Source of the DNA: Atopobiaceae bacterium
GTDB taxonomy: Bacteria; Actinomycetota; Coriobacteriia; Coriobacteriales; Atopobiaceae
DNA: 64,000 bases
Assembly (NCBI GenBank): GCA_902834555.1
Contig: CADFJN010000006.1
Span: 68,844 to 132,843 of the forward strand
Reading direction: 5' to 3'
In this document: piece by piece, positions 44,578 to 51,217 of the stretch
Layout of the letters: each line of letters opens with the position of its first letter
Position numbering within the stretch: the stretch's first letter is position 1
Notes under the pieces: model-generated
Databases searched by the model: none
What the model was told of the DNA's origin: nothing
Seen by the model: only the letters and a program-made list of their open reading frames with translations
Made by a program: the position numbers and the translations under genes

Positions 44578-46095
44578 ATGCAACTCAACCTTACGAACAT
44601 CCACTACAGCTATGCCGGGAGTCCGCGCGAAGTGCTTCACGGTGTTACCTTAAGCCTACCCACTGGCTGGACCGGCGTAGTTGGCGACAATGGCTGCGGA
44701 AAGTCTACGCTTGCTCGGATTGCCACGGGCGAGCTACGTCCTACGTCGGGGAGCGTGGGGCCTTACGGCCTGGTCTCTTATTACTGCGAGCAGGACGGCG
44801 ACCGTTCGCCGGCTGCGCTTCTCGACTTTGCCGCCGCGTGGGACCGCAATGCCGTGCGACTGCGCGACGTGCTGGGTATTGGCGACGACTGGGCGTGGCG
44901 CTTTGACGAGCTCTCCTCCGGGCAGCAGAAGCGCCTTCAGGTGGCGGTGGCACTCTGGAGCCGCCCGGACGTCTTGGTTCTGGATGAGCCAACGAATCAC
45001 CTTGATGCGCACACGCGTCAGGCGGTCCTGCTCGCACTGCGTTCCTTCTCTGGCGTGGGAATTCTCATCTCGCATGACCGAGACCTTCTCGACGCGCTTG
45101 TAGAGAGGTGCATCTCCTTTGAGGGTGGAGAGGTGCTCGTGCGGCCTGGCAATTACTCGCATGCCTTTGAGCAGCGGCAGCGCGAGAGTGCGGCAGCCGC
45201 AGATGCTCAGGCGCGTGCGCGGCGAGAGGAGCGTCGTCTGGCGGCCGAGCGCCAGCGACGAGTGGAGGCCGCCTCGCGTGCGGACGGCCTGCGGAGCAGG
45301 CACGGCCTTGACCCGCATGACCATGACGCACGCGAGAAGATCGGCCGCGCGATTGTCTCGGGCAAGGACGGACGCGCCACGCATCTTGCCACAACCCTTG
45401 ATGCACGTATTAAGGGCGAGCGAGACCGTGTGCAGGCGTCATACGTCGAGCGGCGCTATGACGGCAACGTTCCTTCGTTTGGCGAGCGGTCGAGAAGGTC
45501 GGTCATCGCGCGGCTGCCGGAGGGGACGGTGCGCTATGGCGGGATTCCGGACGCCCCAGGCGTTGCCGCGCCGGAGCTGTTCCTTGGTTCGGCAGATCAC
45601 GTTGGCGTTGTTGGACCCAACGGTTCGGGCAAGTCAACGCTGGTCAGGGCGCTTGTTGCAGCGGTTCCTAAGGATGTTCCCATGCTCTACGTGCCTCAGG
45701 AGATTGGCGTGGATGCGGCAAGGCGTGCCTGCACTCGGCTCCAGGGCCTTGCCGCCGGTGAGAAGGGACAGGTACTCTCCGTTGTGGCGCAGCTCAATTC
45801 TCGCCCGGATGCTCTGCTTGAGGAGGGCGAGCTGAGCCCAGGGGAGTTACGCAAGCTCGTGCTTGCGGAGGCGGTTCTCACAAAGCCGCAGCTCTTGGTG
45901 ATGGATGAGCCAACGAATCACCTCGACCTGCACTCGATTGAGGCTCTGGAGCGTCTTCTCTCCGAGTTCCCCGGTGCGGTAGTTCTGGTTTCGCACGACG
46001 CGCGGGTGATGCGGTCGAGCTGCGGGAGAATCTGGGAGCTGCTGCCGGCGAGTGGTAACGACTTTACCAGCGGCGCGGTTCTGGTGGAGCGCTGA
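44578..46095 (+). CDS. ABC-F family ATP-binding protein
   Basis: 505 residues with two ABC domains and no membrane part. Domain 1 has Walker A GDNGCGKST, signature ELSSGQQKRLQVA and Walker B VLVLDEPTNHLD. Domain 2 has GPNGSGKST, ELSPGELRKLVLA and LLVMDEPTNHLD. A charged linker rich in Arg/Ala/Glu joins them (~residues 200-290). ABC-F proteins act on ribosomes; some protect against antibiotics and others adjust translation. The short linker and moderate length fit the resistance-type (Lsa/Msr) branch, but that is inference. ATG 44578 has GAGGT 4 bp upstream. Short open frames precede it. Confidence 0.9.
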   Translation: MQLNLTNIHYSYAGSPREVLHGVTLSLPTGWTGVVGDNGCGKSTLARIATGELRPTSGSVGPYGLVSYYCEQDGDRSPAALLDFAAAWDRNAVRLRDVLGIGDDWAWRFDELSSGQQKRLQVAVALWSRPDVLVLDEPTNHLDAHTRQAVLLALRSFSGVGILISHDRDLLDALVERCISFEGGEVLVRPGNYSHAFEQRQRESAAAADAQARARREERRLAAERQRRVEAASRADGLRSRHGLDPHDHDAREKIGRAIVSGKDGRATHLATTLDARIKGERDRVQASYVERRYDGNVPSFGERSRRSVIARLPEGTVRYGGIPDAPGVAAPELFLGSADHVGVVGPNGSGKSTLVRALVAAVPKDVPMLYVPQEIGVDAARRACTRLQGLAAGEKGQVLSVVAQLNSRPDALLEEGELSPGELRKLVLAEAVLTKPQLLVMDEPTNHLDLHSIEALERLLSEFPGAVVLVSHDARVMRSSCGRIWELLPASGNDFTSGAVLVER

Positions 46096-46153
46096 ACGTG
46101 GTTTGGGGCGCCCTACATGGGGACGCTTGAGCTTATTGCCAAGTTATGGAAGT

Positions 46154-46184
46154 GGCCGCCCAGCACACGGAGTGCCGGGCGGCC
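46154..46184. terminator. Hairpin between ABC-F and FMN reductase genes
   Basis: Stem GGCCGCCC / GGGCGGCC with a further GGGCGGCCC nearby; no U-run. It lies between convergent genes. Confidence 0.5.
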
Positions 46185-46232
46185 TGTCGGGCAGCCTACC
46201 GGGCGGCCCGCATTAGGTGTCTCTCTCGCGCC

Positions 46233-46787
46233 TTACGCGATGAACTCAAGGAAGGCGTCTGCCTGGGCGGCAAGGGCGGCCTCGTCCTCGGGGGAGAGGG
46301 TCAGCGTGCCGGACATCCAGGACTCGCCGGAGAGGGCGATGCCAGTCTCCTTGTCGGTCATGACCTGCGCACCCACAAAGGCGAGAAGCGCGTCGAGCGC
46401 GGCGCGCATCTCGGCGGTGGCGGTGCGGCCGCCCGCGCCAGAGACGGTGGCGCGCATGCCGCCGGAAACGGCGGTGTCGCGACCCTTGCCGGGGAGCGGC
46501 CTGCTCAGCCAGTCGACCAGGTTCTTCACGTGACCGGGGAACGAGGCGTTGTACTGCGGGCTCACGAACCACACGCCGTCGGCCTGACGCACGGCCTCAC
46601 GTACGGCCGCGACCTCAGGGCGCTCGGGATCCTCGAGGTCCTGGTTCATGAGGGGCAGCGCCGAGTAGTCGAGCCTGCTCACGTTGGCGCGTCCATCAAG
46701 CAGCGCCTCGATGCGCTGAGCCAGCTGCTCATTGAAGCCGTTCTTGCGGAGGGTTCCCACTACGATAAGGACGTTCTTCTCTGCCAT
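46233..46787 (-). CDS. NAD(P)H-dependent FMN reductase (flavodoxin-like fold)
   Basis: 184 residues. VLIVVGTLRKNGFNEQLA is the phosphate loop for FMN, and WFVSPQYNASFPGHVKNLVDWLSRP is the signature of the SsuE/ChrR/azoreductase-like NADPH-dependent FMN reductase family (PF03358). A further Gly-rich GGMRATVSGAGGR is typical. It reduces flavin, quinones or metals in the cytoplasm; the substrate cannot be told. ATG 46787 has AGGAGAGAGC upstream. It is divergent from an HxlR regulator, a common pairing for redox-stress reductases, with a palindromic operator candidate between them. Confidence 0.9.
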   Translation of the reverse strand: MAEKNVLIVVGTLRKNGFNEQLAQRIEALLDGRANVSRLDYSALPLMNQDLEDPERPEVAAVREAVRQADGVWFVSPQYNASFPGHVKNLVDWLSRPLPGKGRDTAVSGGMRATVSGAGGRTATAEMRAALDALLAFVGAQVMTDKETGIALSGESWMSGTLTLSPEDEAALAAQADAFLEFIA

Positions 46788-46892
46788 TGCTCTCTCCTGT
46801 TCAGTCGGGTGTGTCGACTTGGTAGCAACTCTGTACTAAAATCAGTGCACCCAATATATGTGAGTGTTTGTATAACGTTTTTTATCGATACT

Positions 46893-46912
46893 TGGTATTA
46901 GTTGAGATACCA
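46893..46912. promoter_or_regulatory. Operator-like palindrome in the reductase/HxlR divergent region
   Basis: TGGTAT (46893-46898) and ATACCA (46907-46912) form a perfect 6-bp inverted repeat with an 8-bp spacer. A wider TGGTAGCA / TGCTACCA pair spans ~46821-46921. HxlR-type regulators bind such sites next to their own gene; this is inference from position. Confidence 0.45.
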
Positions 46913-46942
46913 TCTGCTACCAGCAGGAAGGGACGGCATCGC

Positions 46943-47293
46943 ATGCGAAGCACACCCAAAGACTTTGGCGTCTGTCCATTTGTGACTGCGCAGTGGCTGC
47001 TTCAGGGCAAGTGGTCGATCGTGATTCTCCACCACCTCAGCGAGGGCAAGCTGCGCTTTGGCGAACTTGAGCGCCGCATGCCCGAGCTTACGCACTCCAC
47101 GCTCTCCTCGCAGCTCAAGCGGCTGGAGACAGAGGGGCTGGTGCGCCGCGAGGTCTTCCCGGAGGTGCCGCCGCGCGTGGAGTACTCGCTCACGCAGGTG
47201 GGGGAGGGCTTTGTTCCGGTGCTCTCGAGCATTGAGACGTGGGGCGAGGGCTACATCGAGCACCTGCGTAAGGGGGATGTCGAGCTGCGATAG
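46943..47293 (+). CDS. HxlR-family winged helix transcriptional regulator
   Basis: 116 residues. The family core is CPFVTAQWLLQGKWSIVILHHLSEGKLRFGELERRMPELTHSTLSSQLKRLETEGLVRR; the Cys at the start of this motif is the thiol sensor in HypR/YodB-like members. ATG 46943 has GGAAGGGACGG upstream; an in-frame ATG at 46868 lacks a ribosome site. It is divergently transcribed from the FMN reductase, its most likely target, and may respond to quinones or aldehydes (family knowledge, not shown here). Confidence 0.92.
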   Translation: MRSTPKDFGVCPFVTAQWLLQGKWSIVILHHLSEGKLRFGELERRMPELTHSTLSSQLKRLETEGLVRREVFPEVPPRVEYSLTQVGEGFVPVLSSIETWGEGYIEHLRKGDVELR

Positions 47294-47361
47294 GGACGGG
47301 CGAGCGACCGTCGCGGGTGCGTGTAGCCGCGGTGGCGACTGCGGCGGTCGCCGGCGCGGCG

Positions 47362-47718
47362 CTAGTCCTTGGCGCCGAGAAGCCCGCTCACCACGCTCAC
47401 GATGAGCGCGACAAAGAGTGTGCCCCAGAATCCCGTGACAACCACGCCCATGCCAAAGACGCTTTCTGCAAGGTTGGACGCGAGCGACACCATGAGCGCG
47501 TCGATCACAAACGTGAAAAGCCCCAGCGTGATGATTGTCACGGGAATCGAGAGGATCTGGATGATGGGCTTCACGATTGCGTTCATCACGCAGAGCATGA
47601 GCGCAAAGGCTAGGTACGCCGCCCACTGCGGGTGGCCAATCACGTGCGCCGAGGGGACAAGGGCAACCGCGACAAATGACGCTATGGCGGTCGCAAGTAC
47701 GGACATAAGCGTTCTCAT
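47362..47718 (-). CDS. Phage holin family 4 / YvlD-like membrane protein
   Basis: 118 residues with four predicted membrane helices and short loops, containing VMNAIVKPIIQILSIPVTIITLGLF and VTGFWGTLFVALIVSVVSGLLG. This is the pattern of PF04020 proteins (YvlD and relatives), which despite the holin name are widespread chromosomal envelope proteins of unknown function. ATG 47718 has GAGGTAGCAGCC upstream. No phage genes are nearby. It converges on the HxlR gene. Confidence 0.88.
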   Translation of the reverse strand: MRTLMSVLATAIASFVAVALVPSAHVIGHPQWAAYLAFALMLCVMNAIVKPIIQILSIPVTIITLGLFTFVIDALMVSLASNLAESVFGMGVVVTGFWGTLFVALIVSVVSGLLGAKD

Positions 47719-47783
47719 GGCTGCTACCTCGCGTTCTGGTTGCTGTTGTTAGTGGGTTCATGATACCCGAGCGCGCCGCATCC

Positions 47784-47916
47784 CCGAATCCTGCCGGTAC
47801 ACATTCGGGGCGCGAACGTGTATCGACCTGGGCGGGATACAGTTTCGGGTGCGAACCTGTGGCGCTGCAAAGCGCGAGAATCCCTCACGACCCCCTCACG
47901 ACCCTCTCACGACCCC
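47784..47916. repeat. Hairpin element and 11-bp tandem repeat
   Basis: A nested palindrome (about 47784-47852; outer CCCGAA / TTCGGG, inner TACAC / GTGTA) is followed by three tandem CTCACGACCCC units (47884-47916). No gene is visible here. Confidence 0.6.
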
Positions 47917-47967
47917 CCAATACCCCCGCGAGACGTCCCCAGCGGCCGGAAAAGCCGTGAACACGCC

Positions 47968-48100
47968 GAGAAGTTCAATTTCTCACAGAGCGCGATGACG
48001 AGCAGTGCTATTCTTTCCATAAATTGAACTTCACGTTCTAGAAATTGAACTAGTTAGACCCAAGACGCCCGCGGTCGAGAAGATAAATTGAACTTCTCGC
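47968..48100. promoter_or_regulatory. Four copies of a GAGAAATTGAACTTCTC operator-like site
   Basis: Cores AAATTGAACT at 48021, 48042 and 48085, and the inverse AGTTCAATTT at 47972. The first site is a full palindrome GAGAAGTTCAATTTCTC (47968-47984). Sites 2 and 3 are exactly 21 bp apart. The array ends 35 bp before the helix-turn-helix fusion gene, so autoregulation by that protein is the simplest reading. Confidence 0.65.
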
Positions 48101-48134
48101 ATAGCGAGCGATGGTCACCCGGAAGGGAGGGGTC

Positions 48135-49664
48135 GTGGAAGACCAGGCCCACATGGACTTCTCGGCTCGCCTTGGCCAGGCAATGGACAAGCGCGGTCTG
48201 CGCCAGGCGGACCTCGTGCGTATGGCCGCAGCCGATGGCGTCAAGCTGGGAAAGTCGCAGCTCAGCCAGTACCTAAGTGGCAAGACCGAGCCGAGAAAGG
48301 CAACGCTCGCATTTCTCGCCACCGCCCTCGGCGTGAGCGCCGAGTGGCTCTCGGGCGAGACTACCGCCCCCACGTCACCAGAAATGAGACAAGGGGAAAC
48401 TCCCTCTGTCTCATCCACCCCCACCAAGAAGAAAGAATCCACCATGCCTCGTCGCCAGTTCAAGAAGTCATCCAAGCTCGACAACGTCCTCTACGATATC
48501 CGCGGGCCCGTGCTTGACGAGGCGTACCGCATGGAGGACCAGGGTATCCACGTGCTCAAGTTGAACATTGGCAACCCCGCACCGTTTGGCTTCCGCACGC
48601 CGGACGAGGTCGTGAAGGACATGCAGGACCAGCTCACGGAGTGCGAGGGCTACTCCAACAGCCGCGGATTGTTCACGGCACGCAAGGCCATCATGCAGTA
48701 CGACCAGCTAAAGGGCATCCCCAACGTGGACGTGGAGGACATCTACACGGGCAACGGCGCCTCGGAGCTCATCCAGCTTGCGATGAACGCCTTCATGAAC
48801 GAGGGCGACGAGATTCTCGTTCCCAGCCCGGACTATCCGCTGTGGACCGCGTGCGCCACGCTGGCCGGCGGCACCGCCGTGCACTACATCTGCGACGAGA
48901 AGGCCAACTGGTACCCTGACATCGAAGACATCAAGAGCAAGGTCACACCGCGAACCAAGGGCATCGTCGTGATCAACCCCAACAACCCCACGGGCGCGCT
49001 CTACCCGCGCGAGGTGCTGCAGGAGATCGTGGACGTTGCGCGCGAGCACCAGTTGGTCATCTTTGCTGACGAGATCTACGACCGCCTGGTGATGGACGGC
49101 AAGCAGCACGTCTCCATCGCGAGCCTTGCGCCCGACCTCTTCTGTATCACCTTCAACGGCCTCTCCAAGAGTCACATGGTGGCGGGCTACCGCATTGGCT
49201 GGATGAGCCTCTCGGGCAACAAGCGCATCGCTAGGGACCTCATCGACGGCATCAACATGCTCTCGAACATGCGCCTGTGCTCCAACGTGCCGGCGCAGTC
49301 CATCGTGCAGACCTGCCTGGGCGGCATCCAGCGCAGCCAGGGGCTTCTCGTTCCCGGCGGGCGCATCTACGAGCAGCGCGAGTACGTCTACGAGAGGCTT
49401 TCCAACATGGACGGTGTCACGGTGACCAAGCCCGAGGCCGCGTTCTACATCTTCCCGCGCCTTGACCCCGAGAAGTTCCACATCACCGACGACGACCAGT
49501 TTGCACTTGACCTGCTCAAGGACGAGCACGTCCTGATTACCGCAGGTAAGGGCTTCAACTGGGAGAAGCCCGGCTACTTCCGCATTGTCTACCTGCCGCG
49601 CAAGCACACGCTGCACGAGGCGATGGACAAGCTCGAGGACTTCCTGAGCTACTACCAGCAGTAG
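48135..49664 (+). CDS. XRE-type helix-turn-helix fused to class I aminotransferase
   Basis: 509 residues. The N-terminus is a lambda-repressor-like HTH (MDFSARLGQAMDKRG...LSQYLSGKTEPRKATLAFLATALGVSAEWL). A ~30-residue linker is encoded by a copy of the TGAGACAAAG palindrome (48383-48415). Then follows a complete PLP aminotransferase resembling AlaA: LKLNIGNPAPFGF, SRGLFTARKAI, NPNNPTGALY and a lysine in FNGLSKSHMVAGYRIGW. It probably converts pyruvate/glutamate to alanine. GTG 48135 follows GGGAGGGG; ATG 48111 and 48153 are alternatives. ATG 48444, weakly preceded by AAGAAAG, could start the enzyme alone. Confidence 0.88.
   Translation: MEDQAHMDFSARLGQAMDKRGLRQADLVRMAAADGVKLGKSQLSQYLSGKTEPRKATLAFLATALGVSAEWLSGETTAPTSPEMRQGETPSVSSTPTKKKESTMPRRQFKKSSKLDNVLYDIRGPVLDEAYRMEDQGIHVLKLNIGNPAPFGFRTPDEVVKDMQDQLTECEGYSNSRGLFTARKAIMQYDQLKGIPNVDVEDIYTGNGASELIQLAMNAFMNEGDEILVPSPDYPLWTACATLAGGTAVHYICDEKANWYPDIEDIKSKVTPRTKGIVVINPNNPTGALYPREVLQEIVDVAREHQLVIFADEIYDRLVMDGKQHVSIASLAPDLFCITFNGLSKSHMVAGYRIGWMSLSGNKRIARDLIDGINMLSNMRLCSNVPAQSIVQTCLGGIQRSQGLLVPGGRIYEQREYVYERLSNMDGVTVTKPEAAFYIFPRLDPEKFHITDDDQFALDLLKDEHVLITAGKGFNWEKPGYFRIVYLPRKHTLHEAMDKLEDFLSYYQQ
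48383..48415. repeat. TGAGACAAAG-family palindrome inside a coding sequence
   Basis: Arms AATGAGACAAGGGGA / TCCCTCTGTCTCATC are less perfect than intergenic copies. It is read in frame as EMRQGETPSVSS, joining the HTH and enzyme domains. Confidence 0.85.
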
Positions 49665-49851
49665 CCGGGGTTACGCAAGTGATGTGCCCTCGGAGTCGCT
49701 GTGACGAGAAGGGCTCGGGCATAACACGGAGACAGGCCAGCTACATGCTAGAAGGCTTTCCTGCGCGCCTGCTTGAGCCAGTTCTTCTTGAACTTCCCCA
49801 CGCTGCCGAAGAACTTGTTATACGTCTCGCCGTCTTCCTTGGCGGCGTACT

Positions 49852-50421
49852 TCAGCCCGCGAGCTCAATCGTGCACAGGTAGTCGGCGGCCTGCTCCAGC
49901 CGGTACTCGGTCATGGTTGTCTTGGTGCGTCGTACGGCGTCCTTGAAGAGCTCATCGCCGATGGCGCCGTAGAGGGCACGGCTCACGATTGGCTGGCCGT
50001 CGTCGTAATAGACTTTCACGCCGTCAAACCCTTGGAAAAAGGTCAGGTCGTTGGTCAGCATCGAGGAAATATCGCGTCTCATACGTGCTGAGAGATCCTC
50101 TGGGTCGGGATGCTCGCTGCGTTTGTAGGCCAACGTGCGGTACGAGATGGGGAGGCGCTGTACAAGTACGTTGAACGATATGAGTAACTTCTTGCGCTGT
50201 TCGAGTGTGAGGCCGGCGTAGTCGCCGTGACCGTTCATGAGTGGTTCAGAGTGGAACGGGATGTTCGGCAGGTCAGCGCGCGAAAGCGACTCCTCGTAGC
50301 GGCGAACTTTCTCGCGGATATCATTGGCTTGGTCGTGGAGCACGAGTGTCACGAGGTAGTAGCGGGAGACACCTGCCATGTCACCGCTTTCGTCAACGAA
50401 TATGGAAAGCTCCCTGTCCAA
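49852..50421 (-). CDS. DUF3800 domain protein, frameshifted near its C-terminus
   Basis: 189 residues to the stop at 49852. The start LSIFVDESGDMAG and the later VYYDDGQ and EQAADYLCTIELAG are DUF3800 hallmarks; the acidic residues suggest an RNase H-like nuclease fold (family inference). The family normally continues, and the next frame does so exactly: LKYAAKEDGETYNKFFG to FKKNWLKQARRKAF, ending at 49748. A single missing base in GCGGGCTGAAG (~49855) explains this. TTG 50421 has GGGAG at 8 bp. A small hairpin-rich RNA lies just upstream, as reported for other DUF3800 genes. Confidence 0.82.
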   Translation of the reverse strand: MDRELSIFVDESGDMAGVSRYYLVTLVLHDQANDIREKVRRYEESLSRADLPNIPFHSEPLMNGHGDYAGLTLEQRKKLLISFNVLVQRLPISYRTLAYKRSEHPDPEDLSARMRRDISSMLTNDLTFFQGFDGVKVYYDDGQPIVSRALYGAIGDELFKDAVRRTKTTMTEYRLEQAADYLCTIELAG

Positions 50422-50462
50422 CCGCCGGCTCCCGTTGCAAGACCGTCTTTATAGACAAATAA

Positions 50463-50515
50463 AGCCGGGGGATAGGCCCCCGGCACTTGGAGGCAGCGGG
50501 AAACCCACCACCAAT
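50463..50515 (-). ncRNA. Candidate short RNA / leader ahead of the DUF3800 gene
   Basis: On the minus strand, TTAACT and TATAAG (50548-50522, 15-bp spacing) form a weak promoter. They are followed by a GC-rich segment and the hairpin GCCGGGGG / CCCCCGGC (50484-50464) with a TTTATTT run. This is terminator-like and lies 40 bp before the DUF3800 start, so it is either an attenuator or a separate ~50-nt RNA. Structured RNAs near DUF3800 genes are known as the DUF3800 motifs; I cannot say whether this is one. Confidence 0.4.
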
Positions 50516-50822
50516 ACGTATCTTATACCACGGAATTCACGCAGTTAATATCCCCGGATTGACTGCATCCGCATCTCATCCCTTAACGGCGAAGTCCAAT
50601 CGCTTCGAGATTCGCGATGAGGAGGCTGTGGTTCTCGCCCTGGAAGTTGGCCACCGGCGCGAGGCTTACAAGCGCAAGGAATATCCAACGTCCCGCTCGT
50701 CGCGCATAATGGAACTAACTAACCAAGCGTGGGGTGCGGCGTGGGATGCGGAGTCGGTCGCGGAGACGTGCGCGTGAACGCGCGGCGTCAGGCGGCGCAA
50801 CAAACGTGGGGAGGCCATGCTC

Positions 50823-51167
50823 GTGAGTGACTGCAACTACCAGGAGACAATCGACAGGCTGCGTGCCTTTCGCGACCAGCGAGAATGGCGCCAGTTCCAC
50901 AACCCTAAGGACCTCGCCATTTCGATAAGCCTCGAGTCGGCGGAGCTGCTCGAGGCGTTCCAGTGGAGCGGCGCCAACACTTCGGCTGACGGTCACCTGG
51001 ACACGATCTCGGAGGAGCTGGCGGACGTCCTCATCTACTGTCTGTTCATGGCCGATGCCTGCGGGCTTGACCCGCTCCAGATTGTCAACGAGAAGATCGA
51101 CGCCAACGCCAAGAAGTACCCCGTCGAACTCAGCCGTGGCAACGCCAAGAAGTACACCGAACTATGA
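50823..51167 (+). CDS. MazG-like nucleotide pyrophosphohydrolase
   Basis: About 114 residues, an all-alpha MazG fold. LRAFRDQREWRQFHNPKDLAISISLESAELLEAFQW and the ISEELADVLIYCLFMAD helix carry the Glu/Asp residues that bind Mg2+. Members hydrolyse (d)NTPs to monophosphates. GTG 50823 has GGGGAGG at 8 bp; ATG 50817 is too near. Its TGA stop (51165-51167) is supplied by the palindrome that separates it from the GIY-YIG/DUF2075 gene. The pairing suggests joint function in nucleotide or foreign-DNA control. The 401-bp gap before it holds only the RNA candidate and a low-quality open frame. Confidence 0.9.
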   Translation: MSDCNYQETIDRLRAFRDQREWRQFHNPKDLAISISLESAELLEAFQWSGANTSADGHLDTISEELADVLIYCLFMADACGLDPLQIVNEKIDANAKKYPVELSRGNAKKYTEL

Positions 51168-51194
51168 GACAAAGGGACAGTCCCTTTGTCTCAT
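51164..51194. repeat. TGAGACAAAG-family palindrome between MazG-like and helicase genes
   Basis: Perfect arms ATGAGACAAAGGGAC / GTCCCTTTGTCTCAT. It provides the MazG-like gene's stop codon. Confidence 0.92.
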
Positions 51195-51217
51195 GCAGCA
51201 AGGTAGGGGAGAGGCCA

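Noticed and set aside
47362..47718. Prophage evidence from the holin-family protein
   Set aside because: PF04020 (YvlD-like) proteins are common chromosomal membrane proteins, and there are no phage structural, lysis or integrase genes nearby.
50487..50777. Open frame of ~96 codons in the DUF3800-MazG gap
   Set aside because: No convincing ribosome site and no recognised domain. It crosses the RNA candidate region; at most a remnant (SNRFEIRDEEAVV segment).
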